In this document: piece after piece, positions 51,503-61,639 of the stretch
Position numbering within the stretch: the stretch's first letter is position 1
Layout of the letters: the number at the start of each line of letters is the position of its first letter
Assembly (NCBI GenBank): GCA_027577415.1
Contig: JANBQS010000004.1
Span: forward strand, 1-64,000
Length of the DNA: 64,000 bases
DNA from: Coemansia sp. RSA 922
Lineage: Eukaryota > Kickxellomycota > Kickxellomycetes > Kickxellales > Kickxellaceae
Reading direction: 5' to 3'
Program-made: the position numbers and the translations under genes
The notes under the pieces: generated by a model
What the model was told of the DNA's origin: nothing
Seen by the model: the letters and a program-made list of their open reading frames with translations, nothing else
The model's database searches: none

Positions 51503-51844
51503 CTACACTTCACTCCTACACGCCCGGATAATATCACCAGGTGTATAGCACATGAGCGCTATATCACTTGGTTTTCCAGCAATTATATACTTACATGTAA
51601 TATCAACATCTGCGTTCTCCTTATTCAACTCCTTGATATACTCGTAATTGCTGTTTACCTGAATACGCCTAATTTGTACTAAATCACTCTGTACGAATGA
51701 AAGGTATGTATGAATATCACCAATTGTTTTCTCTTTTTCCAACACTTCGTCATATTTTGGATTGTCACTAAGTTTTAGTATAGAGGGTGTCACCGTAAGA
51801 TCCTCTTTTGCAAGGACGTATATTATTTCACCTTCTTTTGGCAT
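51503..51844 (-). CDS. Small-protein tandem family member 1 (RIQ-CKYIIAG type)
   Basis: 113 residues from the ATG at 51844 (MPKEGEIIYVLAKEDLTVTP). The longer frame upstream starts at a TTG inside a promoter-like GA-rich tract and is not used. It has no membrane segment or signal peptide. Conserved positions in the family are IIYV-x-AKED-x-TV at the start, YLSFVQSDLVQIRRIQV, NYEYIKELN, and D-x-x-CKYIIAGKPSDI. It closely matches member 4 (55608-55985), whereas members 2 and 3 match each other. No domain known to me fits; predicted fold alpha/beta. The (GA)n tract just upstream, at 51914-51932, is shared by all four copies. Confidence 0.68.
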   Translation of the reverse strand: MPKEGEIIYVLAKEDLTVTPSILKLSDNPKYDEVLEKEKTIGDIHTYLSFVQSDLVQIRRIQVNSNYEYIKELNKENADVDITCKYIIAGKPSDIALMCYTPGDIIRACRSEV

Positions 51845-51913
51845 AGTAATACTCGTCTGTGTGGGAATGGCAAAATTTTGTAAAATAGGGGAAATGTTAT
51901 GTTGAAGTGGAAA

Positions 51914-51932
51914 AGAGAGAGAAGAGAGAGAG
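51914..51932. repeat. (GA)n tract before family member 1
   Basis: GA-rich tract (TC-rich on the gene strand) 70-90 bp before the start of member 1. Equivalent tracts precede members 2, 3 and 4. Confidence 0.7.
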
Positions 51933-52041
51933 GTGGGAGTGGAAGGGCTTTTATTCTTTTCAAGAGTTGGGGAAGCGCCCTGCAAGGTAGTTCCTCCCCA
52001 AAGGACATGAGCTACTTATCCAAAAGAAACACCCTATGTAA

Positions 52042-52606
52042 GAGGAAATGCAAAAAGGAGGCTTCACCTTTGCCATTACAAAAAGGCGTCCTTTTTGTAA
52101 TAAGCACACCCCCAACCAAAGGTGAGTTTTTGGGGCATTTCTTGGAAGAGCAGTTGCAATGGCTGATGTAGTCCCCTTTAAAGCTGCGATTGATGCGCTC
52201 CTAAGTGCTGGCATGATAGGTAGGGGTGGTGAACCATTTTCCGCTGCAGAATCCAGCTCAACAGTGCATCAAGTGAGGTAACAACACTACCAACAATGCT
52301 TGCACGCACTTCCAACCTTGCGAGCAAAACTTCCAATACATTTTTGGACAGGGCGCCCAAAGCAAGACTTTTCAGTTTGTAGGATGCTCCTGAACAGGTT
52401 TGGCCGAAAAGGGTGGTCGAAACTGCAAAAGATAGGGGGGCTTTTTTAACAATACTGCAGCTGTCAAAAATTTCAACTTTCTTTTAAACTACTTGCATTC
52501 TCAACGTTGAAAGTATATTTTTTCAAGAAAAAAGTGCTACGCAAAACTCTGTTTAAAGAAAACATGCAGGTACTTGGTGCTAGTGCCAGTGTCGATGGTT
52601 AAGCAA
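52042..52606 (+). repeat. Direct repeat, copy 1, with internal hairpin
   Basis: About 565 bp nearly identical (strongest over the first 480 bp) to 53618-54180, 1,576 bp away in the same orientation. It contains a perfect 12-bp stem: ATTACAAAAAGG at 52075-52086, loop CGT, CCTTTTTGTAAT at 52090-52101. An outer TCACCTTT/AAAGGTGA pair surrounds it. Open frames inside are short and change frame between copies, so I do not call a gene. Confidence 0.8.
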
Positions 52607-52932
52607 GCCCTTAGATATGTGGCCTGTTTCCAAGCACGAGTGGTAAGTCTGAGTAGCACCACTTACGTTGTATGTTACCTCCAACTTTTGTCAAAAAAAG
52701 ATATACTATTCATAACTATTGTTAAATATCTCTTTTGTCCCTCGGTACCATTGTCATATGTCTTGACTCGGCTCAGTTCCGTTCTCACGGTTCACTGGTT
52801 TGTTTGGCACTTTGGATATAGTGCGTGTTTGACCGGTTAACCTCTTTCTTCTTTTTCTTTAACCTTTCCAATATTAATTTTATTGACACTTAAGCTTTTA
52901 ATAAGCTACGCTAGTTCACTCCGCTCTAAAAT

Positions 52933-53343
52933 CTAATAACTATAGAAGATTTCTGATATATTGACTTTGCTACCCGCAGGTTCTGGAATAAAGGTAACAT
53001 TTTCCTTTCCTCTACGACATTTTCCACTTAACTTTTCGGGACTCCAGCACAAAACATTTATATCACCCTCTTTCCCAACAACTATGATCTCACATGCATC
53101 ATCAATAGCCGAGACCTCATCATTCAAGTCCTTTATATAAGTGTAATTTCTGCTGACCTGGATATGCCTAATATTTAGGCCATATTCTCTGAGAATCTTA
53201 TAATGTGCGACCATTTGAGTAAATCGGCTTTCTTGATTTAGTAAATCACCATATGTTTTTACATGCTCGCGTGATATCAGAGCTGTTTCTACTGTGCAAT
53301 CTTCCTTTGCGTGTATGTATAGTATTAAACCGTCCCTAATCAT
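52933..53343 (-). CDS. Small-protein tandem family member 2
   Basis: 136 residues from the ATG at 53343 (MIRDGLILYIHAKEDCTVET). Shares the family pattern: ILYI-x-AKED-x-TV, RHIQVSRNYTYIKDLN, D-x-x-CEIIVVGKEGDINVL. The C-terminus extends about 20 residues beyond the other members (ENVTFIPEPAGSKVNISEIF). Members 2 and 3 have almost the same 5' flank just before the ATG (GCCGACGCTCGCTTATGTAT). A (GA)n tract lies at 53437-53454. Function unknown. Confidence 0.68.
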   Translation of the reverse strand: MIRDGLILYIHAKEDCTVETALISREHVKTYGDLLNQESRFTQMVAHYKILREYGLNIRHIQVSRNYTYIKDLNDEVSAIDDACEIIVVGKEGDINVLCWSPEKLSGKCRRGKENVTFIPEPAGSKVNISEIFYSY

Positions 53344-53436
53344 GCCGACGCTCGCTTATGTATAAATATCTGAATAGTACTTTCTATTAGGGAAAACAGG
53401 TATGTGGAGTAAAGAATATACTGAGCTGTAATAGTT

Positions 53437-53454
53437 AGAGAGAGAGAGAGAGAG
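53437..53454. repeat. (GA)n tract before family member 2
   Basis: About nine GA units roughly 95-110 bp upstream of the start of member 2. Confidence 0.7.
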
Positions 53455-53617
53455 GCGGGTGGGGGGCCTTTTATTCTCCTCAAGAGTTGGAAAAGTGCTA
53501 GAATAATAAAGGGGTTGGAATAGGGCTAGGAAACTGTTGTAATTATTCGCTAAGATGTGACGTGCAATGAGGTTCCTCCCCAAAGAGCATGCATCACTCA
53601 TTGAAAATCTGACGTAG

Positions 53618-54180
53618 GAGGAAGTGCAAAAAGGAGGCTTCACCTTTGCCATTACAAAAAGGCGTCCTTTTTGTAATAAGCACACCCCCAACCAAAGGTG
53701 AGTTTTTGGGGCATTACATGGAAGAGCAGCTGCAATGGCTAATGTAGTCCCCTTTAAAGCTGCGATTGATGCGCTCCTAAGTGCTGGCATGATAGGTAGG
53801 GGTGGTGAACCATTTTCCGCTGCAGAATCCAGCTCAACAGTGCATCAAGTGAGGTAACAACACTACCAACAATGCTTGCACGCACTTCCAACCTTGCGAG
53901 CAAAACTTCCAATACATTTTTGGACAGGGCGCCCAAAGCAAGACCTTTCAGTTTGTAGGATGCTCCTGAACAGGTTTGGCCGAAAAGGGTGGTCGAAACT
54001 GCAAAAGATAGGGGGGCTTTTTTAACAATACTGCAGCTGTCAAAAATTTCAACTTTCTTTTAAACTACTTTTATTCTCAACGTTGAAAGTATATTCTACA
54101 ATAAAAAAGTGCCACGCAAAACTCTGTTTGAAGAAAGCATGCGATTATTCAGTGTTAGTGTCAACATCAATGGTTGAGAA
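53618..54180 (+). repeat. Direct repeat, copy 2, with internal hairpin
   Basis: Second copy of the repeat at 52042-52606, with the same hairpin at 53651-53662 and 53666-53677. It is interposed between members 2 and 3 of the small-protein family, so each unit of the array comprises gene plus flank. Confidence 0.8.
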
Positions 54181-54259
54181 GGTCCATAGGAGTGTGTTCA
54201 GTTGTCTAGCACCACAGCACAAGTGCCATGTTACCACTGGCCCTTGCTAAAGAGACGTA

Positions 54260-54625
54260 CTATTCTGGAGTATAGGTAACATTACCTACTCCCATAGTGC
54301 ATTTCTCTAATAACTTTTTGGGACTCATAAACAATACATTTATATCGCCCCCTTTACCAACAACAATAATTGCACATGCATCATCAACAGCCGAGACCTT
54401 ATCATTCAGCTCGCTAATATAAGTGTAATTTCTGCTGACCTGGATATGCCTCATCAGTTGGCCATGTTTTTCGAGAAAATCTTGATGCTCTGCTATTTGA
54501 GTATATTGTTTTTCCTGTTCTTTCATAGTAGCATAGGTTTTTATGAGTTCCCGTGATATCAGAGCTGTTTGGACTGTGCAATCTTCCTTTGCATAAATGT
54601 ATAGTATCAAACCGTCCCTAATCAT
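54260..54625 (-). CDS. Small-protein tandem family member 3
   Basis: 121 residues from the ATG at 54625 (MIRDGLILYIYAKEDCTVQT). Very similar to member 2 in residues 1-100: RHIQVSRNYTYISELN and D-x-x-CAIIVVGKGGDINVL. Its C-terminal tail is shorter (KCTMGVGNVTYTPE). The 5' flank resembles that of member 2; a (GA)n tract is at 54724-54742. Function unknown. Confidence 0.68.
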   Translation of the reverse strand: MIRDGLILYIYAKEDCTVQTALISRELIKTYATMKEQEKQYTQIAEHQDFLEKHGQLMRHIQVSRNYTYISELNDKVSAVDDACAIIVVGKGGDINVLFMSPKKLLEKCTMGVGNVTYTPE

Positions 54626-54723
54626 GCCGACGCTCGCTTATGTATAAATATTTGAGTAGTACTTTCTATTATAGAGGGCAAGTATGTGGCAAAGAATATA
54701 ATTGTAAAACAAGAAGAAAAGAA

Positions 54724-54742
54724 GAGAGAGAGAGAGAGAGAG
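54724..54742. repeat. (GA)n tract before family member 3
   Basis: About nine GA units, 100-120 bp upstream of the start of member 3. Confidence 0.7.
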
Positions 54743-54779
54743 GTGAATGAAAAGGCAGTTTCTCAATTAAAAAGTGGGT

Positions 54780-55560
54780 GAAGCGTCCAGCAAAGTGGTT
54801 TTTTAAAAAAAACCCCTAGCCATGGAGACAATGCCAAAGGCCACTTTACCCTTTTCAGCGTAAAATGGCAGACTTTAAAAACAAGCACACCCCCAACCAA
54901 AGGTAGATTTTTGGGGGTATTCAATGGAAGAGCAGTTGCAAAGGCAGGCCTGTCCCCTTTTTAGGCTAAGCAAGTGGAGGGTGTGCTGTAAAATTTTTAT
55001 TGAAGTATCACAAATGTGCACAGCGTCAGCATTGCAACATATCCAAGTAAATCATATTGAGGGTAGCGTTCTCGCCTCTCTACCAAACCCAGTGGCAGGC
55101 GGACTATGTGAGGCGCAAGGCAGCTCTGCTAATGATTGACTGGCTCAAGAGGCAAAACATATAGCACTCACCACTCTCACTGTACACGTTGACGGGTGCT
55201 ACAATGCATGCACTCTTAGGTACCGACTCCATAGGCAAAAGTGATAGTACAACTGCAGCTATAACAAGTTCAGCAGTGCATCACGTGCGACTTGGCCATT
55301 TTCAAAATGCTCCTGAACAGGTTTGGCCGAAAAGGGTGGTCGAGACAGCAAAAAAAGAAGGAGCTGTTTTTACAATACCGCAGCCAACAAAAGCTGCAGT
55401 TTTTGTATTTGAGCAAAGTGTACTATTTACCATTGAAATTATGTTCTACTGAAAAAGCACTGCATGAAGTTCAATTTGAAGGCCTTTATTTGATGAAAAC
55501 ATGTGGTTATTCCGTATTAGGGTCAGCATCGATGGTCTAGCGAGTCCCTGGGCATGTGGC
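54780..55560. repeat. Degenerate third copy of the array flank
   Basis: Contains the shared CACACCCCCAACCAAAGG core (about 54,886-54,903) without the hairpin. At 55,305-55,545 it carries the GCTCCTGAACAGGTTTGGCC block and its downstream part. No convincing gene; an open frame at 55189-55452 on the plus strand falls within this repeat DNA. Confidence 0.55.
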
Positions 55561-55607
55561 CAAATGTCGAGCATGAGCACCACATGTAATTTAGGTATTT
55601 GTCACCC

Positions 55608-55985
55608 TTAGCTCAAGTATATAATATTGGGATAACTTAACCACTTCTCACACGCATAGGCTAAGTTGCCAGGTGTGCTGAGCAAGAGCTTTATGTCACT
55701 TTCTTTTCCAGCAATTATATACTTACAATTATCATCTACATCTGGGTTCTCCTCATTAAACTTAAAATACTCGTACTTCTTGTTTACCTGAATACGCATA
55801 ATTTGTACTAAATCACTCTGTACAAATGAAAGGTATGTGTGAATATCATCAATTGTTTTCTCTTTTTCCAATACTTTGTTATATGTTGACTTCTTACCAA
55901 GTTTTAGTATAAATGGTGTCACTGTAAGATCCTCTTTTGCAAGGACGTATATTATTGCTCCCTTTTTCAGCTTATTGGCGCACAT
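55608..55985 (-). CDS. Small-protein tandem family member 4
   Basis: 125 residues from the ATG at 55985 (MCANKLKKGAIIYVLAKEDL). Closest to member 1: LAKEDLTVTPFILKLG, IHTYLSFVQSDLVQIMRIQV, NKKYEYFKFNEENPDVDDNC, KYIIAGKESDIKLLLSTPG. The longer upstream frame covers GA-rich leader and is not used. A (GA)n tract is at 56048-56070. With the members in the order 1-2-3-4, the similarity pattern is A-B-B-A, which points to a duplication of two genes or to a later B duplication inside an A pair. Confidence 0.68.
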   Translation of the reverse strand: MCANKLKKGAIIYVLAKEDLTVTPFILKLGKKSTYNKVLEKEKTIDDIHTYLSFVQSDLVQIMRIQVNKKYEYFKFNEENPDVDDNCKYIIAGKESDIKLLLSTPGNLAYACEKWLSYPNIIYLS

Positions 55986-56490
55986 TTGTGTAGGAATAAA
56001 AAATTTGCACAAAATAGAAAATATGTCTATTTGAAGTGGAAGAGAGAAGAGAGAGAGAGAGAGAGAGAGGTGATGGGACAGGGCATTTAGTATTCCCAAG
56101 TGCTGAGGAAGCGCCCTGCAAGGTAGGTTCTCTTCAAAGAACATGCGCTACTCGTCTTTAAGAAATGCCCAACACAGGAAAAATGCCAAATGTGACTTTA
56201 CCTCCTTTTCCGCTCAACTGAACATACTTTGACAGCAGCCTAAAAGGGGCCAAGTCTGCCTTTGAATGTTCTCTTCCATGGAATGCTCCCTAAAACTCAC
56301 TTGGTTGGGGATGTACATGTTTTTAAAAAAAAAAAAAAAAGTGCTCCTTATTGCTAAGGTAAAAGTGGAGACATTGTAGAGCAGGAAATTTTTCTTGCCC
56401 AATTTCCCTACTTCTCAAGTCTCTATTTTAATTAGATTCTAAAGTAGAATTACTAAGGCAATTCTTACTAGCTGGCTTATTTCTATTGAT
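55986..56490. repeat. Intergenic with an inverted fourth flank copy
   Basis: Contains the (GA)n tract (56048-56070). It also holds, in opposite orientation (about 56,220-56,310), a diverged copy of the flank with CCCCAACCAAGTGAG on the minus strand. No gene. Confidence 0.5.
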
Positions 56491-58224
56491 TTACATATTT
56501 CTATCATCTCTTTTGTTCAGTTCTGTCATGTCGTCCGAGGCCTCGTCAATGCTACTTGTGGACAAAATGACATGAAGCGGGATATTGGATATCAGGAGGC
56601 AAAGAATACAAGCCAACACAGCAAATGGCACGTTGACGACAAAGACCAAGTGCAAGTCTTCGACAATACCCTTATACAGCTGCTCTGACAATGCCAGTGG
56701 CAAGGTCTTAAGCAACGGAGCCAATGATTCGAGCCAAACTGCATCTAGGCCCTTCAGAGACTCTGATCCGAATAGTATAGGAAACGACTGGTGAACAGTA
56801 GTAAACATCTTTTCTCTCATTATTATCCCACCAATAGCCAACCCAATCATTCCGCCTAGTGTGCGAGCGTAATCAATCAGAGTAGTCACAGTGGATATTT
56901 CTCTAGCTGGCAGCCCGGCTTGACTAGCAAGTCGCACCTGCTCCATGGAAAATCCCAATCCCAGGCCAACTAGTACTTGGAATCCGGCATGTCTAAGGGT
57001 CGCAGTAGGACTGCGTGGCCAAGTGTACATCAATATATAACCTACTGACATTAATGCTGTTCCGAGGACTGACCATTCGCGGTAATATACTCGGCTGCGA
57101 AAGGTCACTAGATAACCAGCGACAACCGCACCGATGAATCCACCAAGTGCGCACCACAAGATGTGCTTTGCAGCAGAAAGCGGACCTTCTACCTCGAGCA
57201 TCAAGTAATATATAGGCACAAATGTAATGGTGCCGTACATGCACAGCCCAATAAAGAATGAGGCGAGGAGAGTGAGCAATGTCCGCGGCTGTACAATGAC
57301 TGATAGGGGAACTATAGGCCAACTCGAGTATCTGCCCTCAATAACCCCAAATATGAGCATAGCCACTACTCCAATTATTAATGGAACAATTATAAAAGCA
57401 GAGCTCCATGGGTGCTCGTTACCGCCCCAAGTAAGTGCTAGCAGAATCATTAGACTGCCTCCTAGCCAGAATATAGTTCCAATATAGTCAAAGTCGCACA
57501 AAGTTCGCGCAAGTTGTCCAGAAGGCTTTGGCAAGTCACGAAGTGTATAATACAGAATTGATAGTGCCACTGCGCCAATTGGCAAGTTCATATATCCAGT
57601 CCAACGCCAGCTGAATTGTTCGAGAAGAACAGCGCCAATGATCGGACCAGTCCATTTGCCAAGAATAATAACGGCGCCAAACAAACCCATGTAAAACCCG
57701 CGCTGCCGTGGAGTCAAGATATCAGTTAACATAACAGATGCTAGTGGCATCATCCCAGCGCCTCCAACGCCTTGTAATGCGCGACCCACACACATGACAA
57801 TCATGCTACGTGACAGGGCAACCATGACAGAGAATGCCATGAATATGAGAATAGAAAAGAGAAGCAGCCATGTTCGACTAAATCGCTCTGTCAGTACAAC
57901 CCAGATGGGTTGTACAATGGTGCACGTTAAGAGAAATGATGCGCCCATCCACTGAGAGAATATTTTGGTGTTAAACTCTTGCTTCAAATTACCTAAGCTC
58001 TGGTTGTAAACAGTTTCGGCAGCACATACCATATACGCGACCAACGATAAGCCCACAAATGCCAAGAGCGTTTTCTTTAGCGGCCACTGAGGTTGGCCCA
58101 GTAGATTGATATCCATGTTTTGCTCATAGTCGACCACTGGCCTGCCTAGTAAGTTGGTGTGAGCGAGTCTCTCTTTTCCTATATGCTGTGCTGCCATATC
58201 CGTGTCATTGTTGCTACTCATCAT
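56491..58224 (-). CDS. MFS multidrug/H+ antiporter, DHA2 14-TM type (paralogue 3)
   Basis: 577 residues from the ATG at 58224 (MMSSNNDTDMAAQHIGKERL); one codon upstream is a TTG. Fourteen hydrophobic segments, with GRALQGVGGAGMMPLASVML, TDILTPRQRGFYMGLFGAVI and YYREWSVLGTALMSVGYIL. It is the most diverged of the three and has lower GC. Orientation and position beyond the small-protein array suggest that the array arose within a once-continuous MFS cluster. Substrate unknown. Confidence 0.9.
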   Translation of the reverse strand: MMSSNNDTDMAAQHIGKERLAHTNLLGRPVVDYEQNMDINLLGQPQWPLKKTLLAFVGLSLVAYMVCAAETVYNQSLGNLKQEFNTKIFSQWMGASFLLTCTIVQPIWVVLTERFSRTWLLLFSILIFMAFSVMVALSRSMIVMCVGRALQGVGGAGMMPLASVMLTDILTPRQRGFYMGLFGAVIILGKWTGPIIGAVLLEQFSWRWTGYMNLPIGAVALSILYYTLRDLPKPSGQLARTLCDFDYIGTIFWLGGSLMILLALTWGGNEHPWSSAFIIVPLIIGVVAMLIFGVIEGRYSSWPIVPLSVIVQPRTLLTLLASFFIGLCMYGTITFVPIYYLMLEVEGPLSAAKHILWCALGGFIGAVVAGYLVTFRSRVYYREWSVLGTALMSVGYILMYTWPRSPTATLRHAGFQVLVGLGLGFSMEQVRLASQAGLPAREISTVTTLIDYARTLGGMIGLAIGGIIMREKMFTTVHQSFPILFGSESLKGLDAVWLESLAPLLKTLPLALSEQLYKGIVEDLHLVFVVNVPFAVLACILCLLISNIPLHVILSTSSIDEASDDMTELNKRDDRNM

Positions 58225-58533
58225 CAACTATTGATACAAGTGAAAGACCAAAAAAAAAAAAAGAATAGGTGTAAAAAAAAAGTAACAAGATGGAAAATTC
58301 GGTATTGTATCACAGGAATCCTACTCAATCTGTCATGGATGGGCATATGACCTGTTCATGGCGGAGCGCCACCAATTAGCAAATCACATAATCAGACTCC
58401 CAAATAGTGGCTCATGCAAATACGTGGTGATGGTAATAGTGATGTAGACTGGAAAAATTAGTATTAGTATAGCATAGATTGAAAAAGAGACAATAAAAAT
58501 CGCATCATTTACACAAAGCGAAGGGATAAGAAT

Positions 58534-59511
58534 CTACTCCTTCTTGGACTTGGGCTCAGGCAGGATGAAGAACTGGTAGACAAAGATACCCAGGACAGCG
58601 CCAACAAAGGGCATAGTGAGAGGAACCCAGAAGTAGTGGCCGCCGAAAGTGAAGGGGTCGCTGCCGTAGAGAATAGTGGAGAAGACACGAGGTCCAAAGT
58701 CACGAGCAGGGTTGATAGCGTAGCCAGTGACCCATCCAGTACAATTGCCGATGGCAAACACCAGCAGACCAATGGCAATAGGCAAATGGTGCTTGGCGGG
58801 TGTCAGACGGTCGTCGCCAATCGAGTAAATGACAAAGAGCAGGACGGCGGTGTTGACAATCTCCGAGAAGGCCGAGAAGAACTTGCCGTTACCAGGCTTG
58901 GCATACGTGCACCAGATACCACCAGTACCCTGAGGACCCATAAGCTGGCGGTTTCCACCGTCGAACTCGTCGAACTGATCCCTGAAGATGCCGTAGAGCG
59001 TAGCAGCGGCGACAAAGGCACCCAGGAACTGAGCGAGCATGTAGCCGGGGACCTTGCGCCAAGAGAACTTGCCAAAGAGAGCATTGGCAAAAGTAACAGC
59101 CGGGTTCAAGTGTCCACCAGAGACACCCATGCAGCAGTAAAGAGCCATGGCGAGACCGATACCCCAGCCGAAAGTGATAGCCAGGTACGCGGAAGCAGCA
59201 TTGGTAGTGTTGAAAGTCACCGTAGCAACGACACCGTCGCCAAAGAGGATCAGAAGGAAGGTACCCCAGAACTCGGCAAAGTAGTCACGGAAGCGGTACC
59301 GCAGGTTGTACAGCGGCCAGTTGGTCGGGTCGTACATGGGGTGCATGGCGAGGACCTCAGGAAGCTCGTAGTCGGCGGCCTGTGGGATGGCTATCTCGTG
59401 CTCGGGCAGCATGACGACCTTGGGGTGCTCGTGGTACCTAGCGTTACCGTCTGGCCGCTCGCTCGCCACATAGTACTGGTCGGCGCGACCATGAGGTTCT
59501 GCCGAGGACAT
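58534..59511 (-). CDS. Aquaglyceroporin (MIP family)
   Basis: 325 residues with an 80-residue hydrophilic N-terminus and six membrane helices plus two half-helices. NPA motifs are intact at 136-138 (GGHLNPAVT) and 267-269 (GYAINPARDFGPR). Asp271 after NPAR is the aquaglyceroporin signature, so glycerol or other small polyols as well as water are expected to pass. The FAEFWGTFLLILFGDG start of helix 1 and GCTGWVTGYAINPARDFGPR-type end are usual fungal forms; here the former is at about 78-93. It probably sits in the plasma membrane and acts in osmotic adjustment. A TATATAAAG element lies about 320 bp upstream. High GC in the third position suggests high expression. Confidence 0.95.
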   Translation of the reverse strand: MSSAEPHGRADQYYVASERPDGNARYHEHPKVVMLPEHEIAIPQAADYELPEVLAMHPMYDPTNWPLYNLRYRFRDYFAEFWGTFLLILFGDGVVATVTFNTTNAASAYLAITFGWGIGLAMALYCCMGVSGGHLNPAVTFANALFGKFSWRKVPGYMLAQFLGAFVAAATLYGIFRDQFDEFDGGNRQLMGPQGTGGIWCTYAKPGNGKFFSAFSEIVNTAVLLFVIYSIGDDRLTPAKHHLPIAIGLLVFAIGNCTGWVTGYAINPARDFGPRVFSTILYGSDPFTFGGHYFWVPLTMPFVGAVLGIFVYQFFILPEPKSKKE

Positions 59512-61639
59512 GAGGAAGATAAAAAGAGATCGAACAACGAGCTAAGGGGGGAAAAAGAGGGAGGTGGCACACGCACAACAAAAATCTAAAAGAGACTTTT
59601 TTCGAGGAGTGGGGAGCCGTGTGTGTGGGGGGAGGGACCGAGTAGATGTTATAATATGCGATCTAGGCCCTGAGTATGTGTGGGGAAGAGGAAGGAGCTA
59701 ACCCGACAGAAACGAAATAAAGGCACGAGGAACCTCGGGACTGTGTATAAAGAAGAAAAGTTGGTGGATAGAGAAAAAAAGATAAGTGGAGCGTTCGTCT
59801 CGTGTCCTCGGCCAAAAAAATGCCTGCCTTTATATAGTTCTCTTTTCAGCTGGCCAAGGAGATGCCAGGTGGCGACCGACCCAGCAACCGGGGGTGGTTG
59901 TGCACAAATTCATTTTTCTCTCTTCGTGCTCCTTCGTACAAGGCTGAATGAGTGAGGTCGCACAGCGCCCCCCCTCTCCCAAGCACCAGCCCGCCTGACC
60001 AGCAAGAGTGGCTCGAGCACTTACCCACCCCCACGCCCGGACACAAGGCTAAGCGCATTATTTTTTTCTTTCCTCCGTGCACATGGGAATCGTCCAAAAG
60101 AGGGAAGGCGATACCCGCATAAGGTGTGTGTGCTGGGTAAATCGTCTGTCGCCGTGTCCCCCCCTCCTCCCTCTTTAGCAAGAGAGTAATGATTGTAAGC
60201 CAAACCTGGCGCTTGGGTGGCCTGTTCACATAAGCCTTGTCCAGATAATTTAGGATTCGCTTATACGGCCGATGCGTTTAGTGGAAAAAAAAAGAAGACG
60301 ATTTCCCGCGGCGTTCTCTTCCCCTCCGTCCTCGTGAGTTTCTGTATCTGGCGTGTGCCCCCGAACCTGCTTTCATTTTTTTTTTTTGACAAAGGGGAGT
60401 GACAAAATGTCAGGCGGGCCATTATCAGCCATTGACAATCGCCCAGTCATTTTTAGCACATAGTCGGATGGTTTTCTTTTTGGGCTTATCTTGCTCCCGC
60501 CTTTTATCCTCTTTTGAAATCCTTGCCTGCAGCCGAGGAAGCTGTGTGGCGGTCACGTCTCTTCCATTGTAGTGCATGCATCTTTGGCCGTTTTATTCAC
60601 GTCATCTCTATTTTACTCTCTTGTCATCCCTCAGCGGGTGGGGGTGGGGAATACGTATTTGGTTGTACTCAGCGCCACTGACAATTGGATGAGGTAGGTA
60701 TTTTTTTGGGTAATTGGGATAGTCTTGTTCCACAACTCTTGGGATGGATGGTTGGACAGACAAGACCACAACAAAAAAAAAACTGGACTTGCGAATGAGA
60801 AAATCTTTCCTGTCGTACGTAGTACTTCCATTACGCAGAGAAAGAGATGATCCTCTTAGGCTGTTAGGTTAGTCGCGTGTAAAAGGCGGACGACATCGTG
60901 CACATTATATTACTCCTCCGCGTTTTGTAGATCGGTTTAATGGAAGAGAAGCTGACCGCACGTGAAAATCTGACTAGCTTGTGGATTGGCTAGTGCGTGT
61001 CGATCTTTGTTGCACAAAGCATAGGCCCAGTTTTCTTTCCTCCCCTCCCGGCGCCGAGCAGCTCCCCGTGCTGTGGATTCATAGATGTGCATATTAAGTG
61101 CACAGTAGGCAGTACATTACATTTGCATTGCATATCTCACATGTCTCCCTAAGCTATCTTCAATAGCGCAATGTGGGAGAAAAGAAAAAAAAATTAAATG
61201 GCTCGGTATTTTTTTTTGTTTTTCAGTTGACCAAAAATATGCAGTGGAGCTCGTTTGACCAATTTCCCTTGAGGTCAGCTGCCAATGTGTTTATCGCGTG
61301 CCTTTTGGAATTCATCCTTTCTGATGTTCAGTTCGGTGCTTCTTTTTTTGCCTCTTCCATAAACACGTCCTTTTTTTGTGCACACTTGTCAATGCGCAAG
61401 AATGAAAATCTCAGTCATGTGCCAGGATCTACCATTCTATTATCGACATGTCAGCTGTTTGAACTGAGATCTAGTGCCAGGCTCGGACACCGAGCTATAG
61501 ATTGCCCCCTTCACTCCGCTGACATCGCCGCTTTTCCACCAATGCCTTAATTCTCGGGCTCTTTAAGTGCTTGATCTCCACAGGCGTGATCTAGGAGAAG
61601 GATAAGTCAAGGAGCTTAATTTATATATGATCAAGTTAC
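59512..61639. other. Long intergenic, aquaglyceroporin promoter region
   Basis: About 2.1 kb without a convincing gene. The left half contains the TATA element (59828-59836) and purine/pyrimidine runs. The right half has only short unsupported open stretches. Confidence 0.5.
59828..59836 (-). promoter_or_regulatory. TATA box of the aquaglyceroporin gene
   Basis: TATATAAAG on the minus strand, 317-325 bp upstream of the ATG at 59511. Confidence 0.45.

Noticed and set aside
51960..52360. Open frames of 60-140 codons on the minus strand within the direct repeats (also 53356-53936)
   Set aside because: They read out of frame with each other, have no conserved start and change length between copies. 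They look like repeat DNA, not genes.
46645..59511. Secondary-metabolite gene cluster
   Set aside because: Three exporters and small genes are present, but no polyketide synthase, peptide synthetase, terpene cyclase, oxidase or cluster regulator.
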